From NCBI RefSeq assembly GCF_029762515.1, contig NZ_JARVGN010000046.1, forward strand, positions 1-8,868: 8,868 bases of DNA. The letters are read 5' to 3'. A program made the translations under genes and the position numbers. The notes below the pieces were generated by a model. The model was given only the letters and a program-made list of their open reading frames with translations. It did not search any database and was not told the DNA's origin. Within the stretch, counting starts at the first letter, position 1. Every line of letters begins with the position of its first letter. The stretch is from Methanocalculus sp. (GTDB lineage: Archaea; Halobacteriota; Methanomicrobia; Methanomicrobiales; Methanocorpusculaceae). Shown here piece by piece: positions 6,748 through 8,868 of the stretch.

Positions 6748-7611
6748 TCAATCCTCGATGATCCCGATCAGATTCTCCATAATGGTATCGACAGCCTGCC
6801 AGGTGGGGTTATCGGCACGGCGGATGATGAATGGCTTGCCCTCATCTCCAGCTTTCCGCATATCGATGTCAAGGGGGATGCTCCCGAGGAAGGGGACGCC
6901 AAACTCTTCGGCGGCCTTCTTCCCGCCATCCTTCCCAAAGAGATCAATTGCTTCATGGCAGTGCGGGCAGACCATGCCGCTCATATTCTCGATAATGCCC
7001 AGGTTTTTAATCCCGATCTGTTCAACGAACTTCAGCGCCTTGCTCGAGTCGAGCACCGAGACATCCTGCGGGGTGGTGACGATGATCGCACCGGCAATAT
7101 TTGGTGCAAGCTGAACGATCGAAAGCGCCTCATCGCCTGTTCCCGGGGGCAGATCAACAACAAGGAAATCAAGGGGACCCCAGTTCACATCCGAGAGGAA
7201 CTGCTGGATCGCTGTCATCTTCATGGGACCACGCCAGATAACCGGTGTGGAGCGCTCAGGAAGGAGGAACGCCATAGAGATAACAGCAAGCGTTCCGGTC
7301 ACGTTCACCGGCTGGATCTTCTCTCCCATGATCTGGAGCTTATGTTCCTCAAGCCCGAGCATCTTCGGGATGCTTGGACCGTGAATATCAAGATCCATCA
7401 GGCCGGTTCTGAACCCATGGTTTGAGAGAGCATAAGCCAGGTTCACCGAGACGGTGCTCTTCCCGACGCCGCCCTTGCCGGAGAGTACAAGAACGACATG
7501 CTTGACATCTATATTCGCCTTTTTTGGGAGATTTGACTGACATTCATCTGTCTTTGATGAACAGCCTTCGCACTGCCCATCACATTCCTGTGGTTGTTGT
7601 TTATCTGTCAT
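6748..7611 (-). CDS. Mrp/NBP35-family ATPase (Fe-S cluster carrier)
   Basis: The protein has 287 residues from the ATG at 7611, chosen because GAGG lies six nt upstream; an in-frame ATG at 7635 lacks a ribosome site. It is a deviant Walker ATPase of the MinD/Mrp class. GKGGVGKST (45-53) is the P-loop with the signature lysine K46, MDLDIHGPS (72-80) and VVDLPPGTGDE (151-161) are the switch/Walker B segments, and MVCPHC (213-218) carries the C-x2-C pair that binds the bridging [4Fe-4S] cluster at the dimer interface in family members. The N-terminus has four more cysteines, C10, C14, C17 and C24, a compact cluster reminiscent of but spaced differently from eukaryotic Nbp35. The likely role is ATP-dependent assembly or transfer of Fe-S clusters in the cytoplasm. 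The final target proteins are unknown. Confidence 0.92.
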   Translation of the reverse strand: MTDKQQPQECDGQCEGCSSKTDECQSNLPKKANIDVKHVVLVLSGKGGVGKSTVSVNLAYALSNHGFRTGLMDLDIHGPSIPKMLGLEEHKLQIMGEKIQPVNVTGTLAVISMAFLLPERSTPVIWRGPMKMTAIQQFLSDVNWGPLDFLVVDLPPGTGDEALSIVQLAPNIAGAIIVTTPQDVSVLDSSKALKFVEQIGIKNLGIIENMSGMVCPHCHEAIDLFGKDGGKKAAEEFGVPFLGSIPLDIDMRKAGDEGKPFIIRRADNPTWQAVDTIMENLIGIIED

Positions 7612-7617
7612 GATATG

Positions 7618-7621
7618 CCTC
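7618..7621 (-). promoter_or_regulatory. Shine-Dalgarno that sets the Mrp-like start
   Basis: Minus-strand GAGG lies six nt before the ATG at 7611. It favours the start MTDKQQPQEC over the upstream in-frame ATG at 7635. Confidence 0.65.
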
Positions 7622-7656
7622 AATACACAATACAAAGGAAGGTTGTGAAAGAGAGA

Positions 7657-7662
7657 TTATAG
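7657..7662 (-). promoter_or_regulatory. Candidate TATA box of the Mrp-like gene
   Basis: Minus-strand CTATAA within CACCTATAATC would start transcription near 7634 and give a leader of about 20 nt that just includes the GAGG ribosome site. It also puts the alternative ATG at 7635 outside or at the very edge of the transcript. Confidence 0.45.
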
Positions 7663-7718
7663 GTGTATAGATCGGTGCATCCTGTGAAGGATAGGAATCA
7701 ATACCAGATATCTCTCTT

Positions 7719-8552
7719 TTACTGGGAATCAAGATCCGGCTCATATGGTTTGATATCAAGAATCGGAGTCCCATCAAGGGCATCCAGACCCCGCACACGA
7801 AGGATTCTGCCATTGATCTCAAGGAGATCTACAAGGGTGAGGCCGATCGGATTTGGGCGGTTCGGGGAGCGGGTTGCAAAGACACCGCGCGTATCACCCC
7901 TCCCGGGACGCTCAACCAGGAGCTGATCGCGGCGGCTCCGGTCAAACCAGGAGAAGATGAAGAGCTTGTCATAATTCAGGAGCCCGGCAAGACCTCCTTC
8001 GTATTCAGGATATATCTCAATTATGCTCTCGACAGGATCAAGCCTCCCCTGCCTCGGAGCATCTGCCTGCACTTTGTACGGAGAAGAGACGATACCTATC
8101 GGCTTCATGTACGCTTCCGGCCGTGATCCAACAGGAGAGGAGGGCATCTTCCCATCAAGCGCCTCATTTGCAAGTGCATCTGCCTTCTGAATAGTAGGAT
8201 CTTCCCGTGGAAGAGAGGTGAATGTGACACGATCAAACATACTCTTCGCTTCAGTTGCCCTCTTATAGAGGGGAAGAAGTCTCGCTGACCTGACAGCATA
8301 GGACCCCTTCATCTGTTTCACCATCAGTTCGCTGTCAGAGTGGACAGCCACTTCATGCACATCGAGGGCAGCAGCAGCTTTGAGACCTGCGATCAGTGCC
8401 CGGTATTCAGCTTCATTATTTGTGGCAATACCAATCGTCTCCCCATGTTCCCGTAGAATCCGGCCATCCTCGATGAGGATGTAGGCAATCGCCGCCCGAC
8501 CCGGATTTCCCCGGGATGCCCCGTCAGTATAGAGTGAAACCTTCCGTGCCAT
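7719..8552 (-). CDS. Fusion of RNase HI and tRNA m6t6A37 methyltransferase (TrmO/TsaA)
   Basis: One uninterrupted 277-residue frame contains two complete domains. Residues 1-135 are an RNase HI: YTDGASRGNPG (D10), TNNEAEYRAL (E48), VHSDSEL (D73) and QKADALANEAL (D125) give the full acidic active site that cuts RNA in RNA/DNA hybrids. Residues 149-277 are a TrmO domain, the SAM-dependent enzyme that N6-methylates t6A37 of tRNA-Thr. MKPIGIVSSPYK, GVFATRSPNRPNPIGLT and LDALDGTPILDIKPY are its hallmark segments. A linker of about 13 residues joins them. The start at 8552 is preferred because the catalytic domain begins there; the longer in-frame start at 8654 would overlap the divergent gene. An ATG at 8108 with GGAAG six nt upstream could give separate TrmO. 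Both domains look active; a joint function is not obvious. Confidence 0.9.
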   Translation of the reverse strand: MARKVSLYTDGASRGNPGRAAIAYILIEDGRILREHGETIGIATNNEAEYRALIAGLKAAAALDVHEVAVHSDSELMVKQMKGSYAVRSARLLPLYKRATEAKSMFDRVTFTSLPREDPTIQKADALANEALDGKMPSSPVGSRPEAYMKPIGIVSSPYKVQADAPRQGRLDPVESIIEIYPEYEGGLAGLLNYDKLFIFSWFDRSRRDQLLVERPGRGDTRGVFATRSPNRPNPIGLTLVDLLEINGRILRVRGLDALDGTPILDIKPYEPDLDSQ

Positions 8553-8571
8553 AATAACCCCAATCAACACG

Positions 8572-8579
8572 TTTTTATT
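8572..8579. promoter_or_regulatory. Divergent A/T-rich promoter box for RNase HI-TrmO and PEBP genes
   Basis: TTTTTATT (plus) / AATAAAAA (minus) sits in the 51-bp gap between two divergent ATGs. Its centre is about 28 nt from the plus-strand ATG at 8604 and about 24 nt from the minus-strand ATG at 8552, both near the distance expected for an archaeal TATA box and a leaderless start. No other A/T-rich box is present in the gap and neither gene has a clear Shine-Dalgarno. Confidence 0.45.
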
Positions 8580-8603
8580 CTTCCTGGTACTATCACCGGC
8601 AAT

Positions 8604-8868
8604 ATGGAAAAACTCACGGTAACCCTTGGATTCATAGAATTTCCCCCGACCCATACCGGTGATGGAGGAAACATCTCCCCGCCGATACGGTTGGCCAACC
8701 TGAAATCACCATATCTGGCAGTCTTTGCCCTGAATCCTTTTGAACCCGGATGCTCATTCTGTTCGTGGGTGGCATGGGACATCCCCGCCATTCACCAGAT
8801 TCCATCCGGTTTCCCAAACGAACTGATAATTACCACGCCTATCCAGGCAAAACAGGGAAAAAACGATT
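8604..8868 (+). CDS. PEBP/YbhB-family (Raf kinase inhibitor-like) protein, N-terminal part
   Basis: Eighty-eight codons are seen before the right edge; the frame is still open. GGNISPPIRL (21-30) matches the conserved G-x-N-x-S-P-P-L motif, and SWVAWDIP (54-61) followed by IPSGFPNEL matches the 'HWVvyniP...lP.g' core of phosphatidylethanolamine-binding proteins. Family members of this bacterial/archaeal branch are small soluble proteins of about 150-160 residues with unclear roles. The usual ligand-pocket DPDAP is NPFEP here (44-48), the His of HW is replaced by S54, and C50 and C53 form a C-x2-C in the same loop, so the binding site has changed. No signal peptide is seen. The start is the first ATG, with no ribosome site but a TATA-like box about 28 nt upstream. 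Confidence 0.85.
   Translation, partial: MEKLTVTLGFIEFPPTHTGDGGNISPPIRLANLKSPYLAVFALNPFEPGCSFCSWVAWDIPAIHQIPSGFPNELIITTPIQAKQGKND

Noticed and set aside
6682..7425. 247-codon plus-strand open frame antisense to the Mrp-like gene
   Set aside because: It lies almost wholly opposite a clear Mrp/NBP35 ATPase. Its translation shows no family motif, and long antisense frames are common opposite conserved genes of this codon use.
8553..8654. Longer N-terminus for the RNase HI-TrmO fusion (ATG at 8654)
   Set aside because: The added 34 residues lie upstream of the conserved RNase HI first strand, show no motif, and would overlap the start of the divergent PEBP gene.

Overview
The window looks like chromosomal DNA from a methanogenic archaeon, most likely of the order Methanomicrobiales. 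The evidence is an F420H2:NADP oxidoreductase, an archaeal-type stand-alone glutamate synthase homologue, an archaeal Mrp/NBP35-like ATPase, TPR proteins with IDP-type repeats, lipoproteins with Pro/Thr-rich tethers, A/T-rich TATA-like boxes upstream of genes and T-rich 3' ends. The order-level call is inference from gene content and style, not from a marker gene. No rRNA, tRNA, CRISPR array, insertion sequence or phage gene was seen.

Layout. Bases 1-1892 (minus) hold the N-terminal 630 codons of a large cytoplasmic TPR protein that runs off the left edge. TPR blocks alternate with acidic, proline-rich linkers, one of which contains a hexapeptide tandem repeat. A 223-bp spacer with a promoter follows. 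At 2116-3234 (minus) lies a transglutaminase-like lipoprotein with a C-terminal helical/coiled-coil region. Divergent from it is a DUF4352-like lipoprotein (3349-3987, plus). That gene converges on a glutamate synthase-like FMN protein (4041-5630, minus). After a 347-bp spacer come F420H2:NADP oxidoreductase (5978-6628, minus), a Mrp/NBP35-like Fe-S scaffold ATPase (6748-7611, minus) and a fused RNase HI-TrmO protein (7719-8552, minus). A divergent PEBP/YbhB-family protein (from 8604, plus) runs off the right edge.

How the genes relate. Most genes appear to be single transcription units with their own TATA-like box, so this is a housekeeping neighbourhood rather than one operon. The central part has a redox theme: Mrp for Fe-S delivery, Fno for moving electrons between F420 and NADP, and a GltS-like flavoprotein with a cysteine-rich N-terminus. 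A functional link among them is only inferred. The two lipoproteins share a divergent intergenic region and probably act at the outer face of the membrane.

The most unusual points are: (1) the in-frame fusion of RNase HI to the tRNA m6t6A methyltransferase TrmO; (2) a GltS-like protein lacking the canonical C-x5-C-x4-C cluster site after its FMN domain but carrying an N-terminal C-x2-C-x3-C-x3-C motif; (3) a PEBP protein whose usual ligand-site Asp and His are replaced and which has a C-x2-C instead; (4) several genes whose TATA-like box lies only 23-28 nt from the ATG, suggesting leaderless transcripts, including a 51-bp divergent promoter where one A/T box may serve both directions. I found no convincing multi-gene system of an unknown type.
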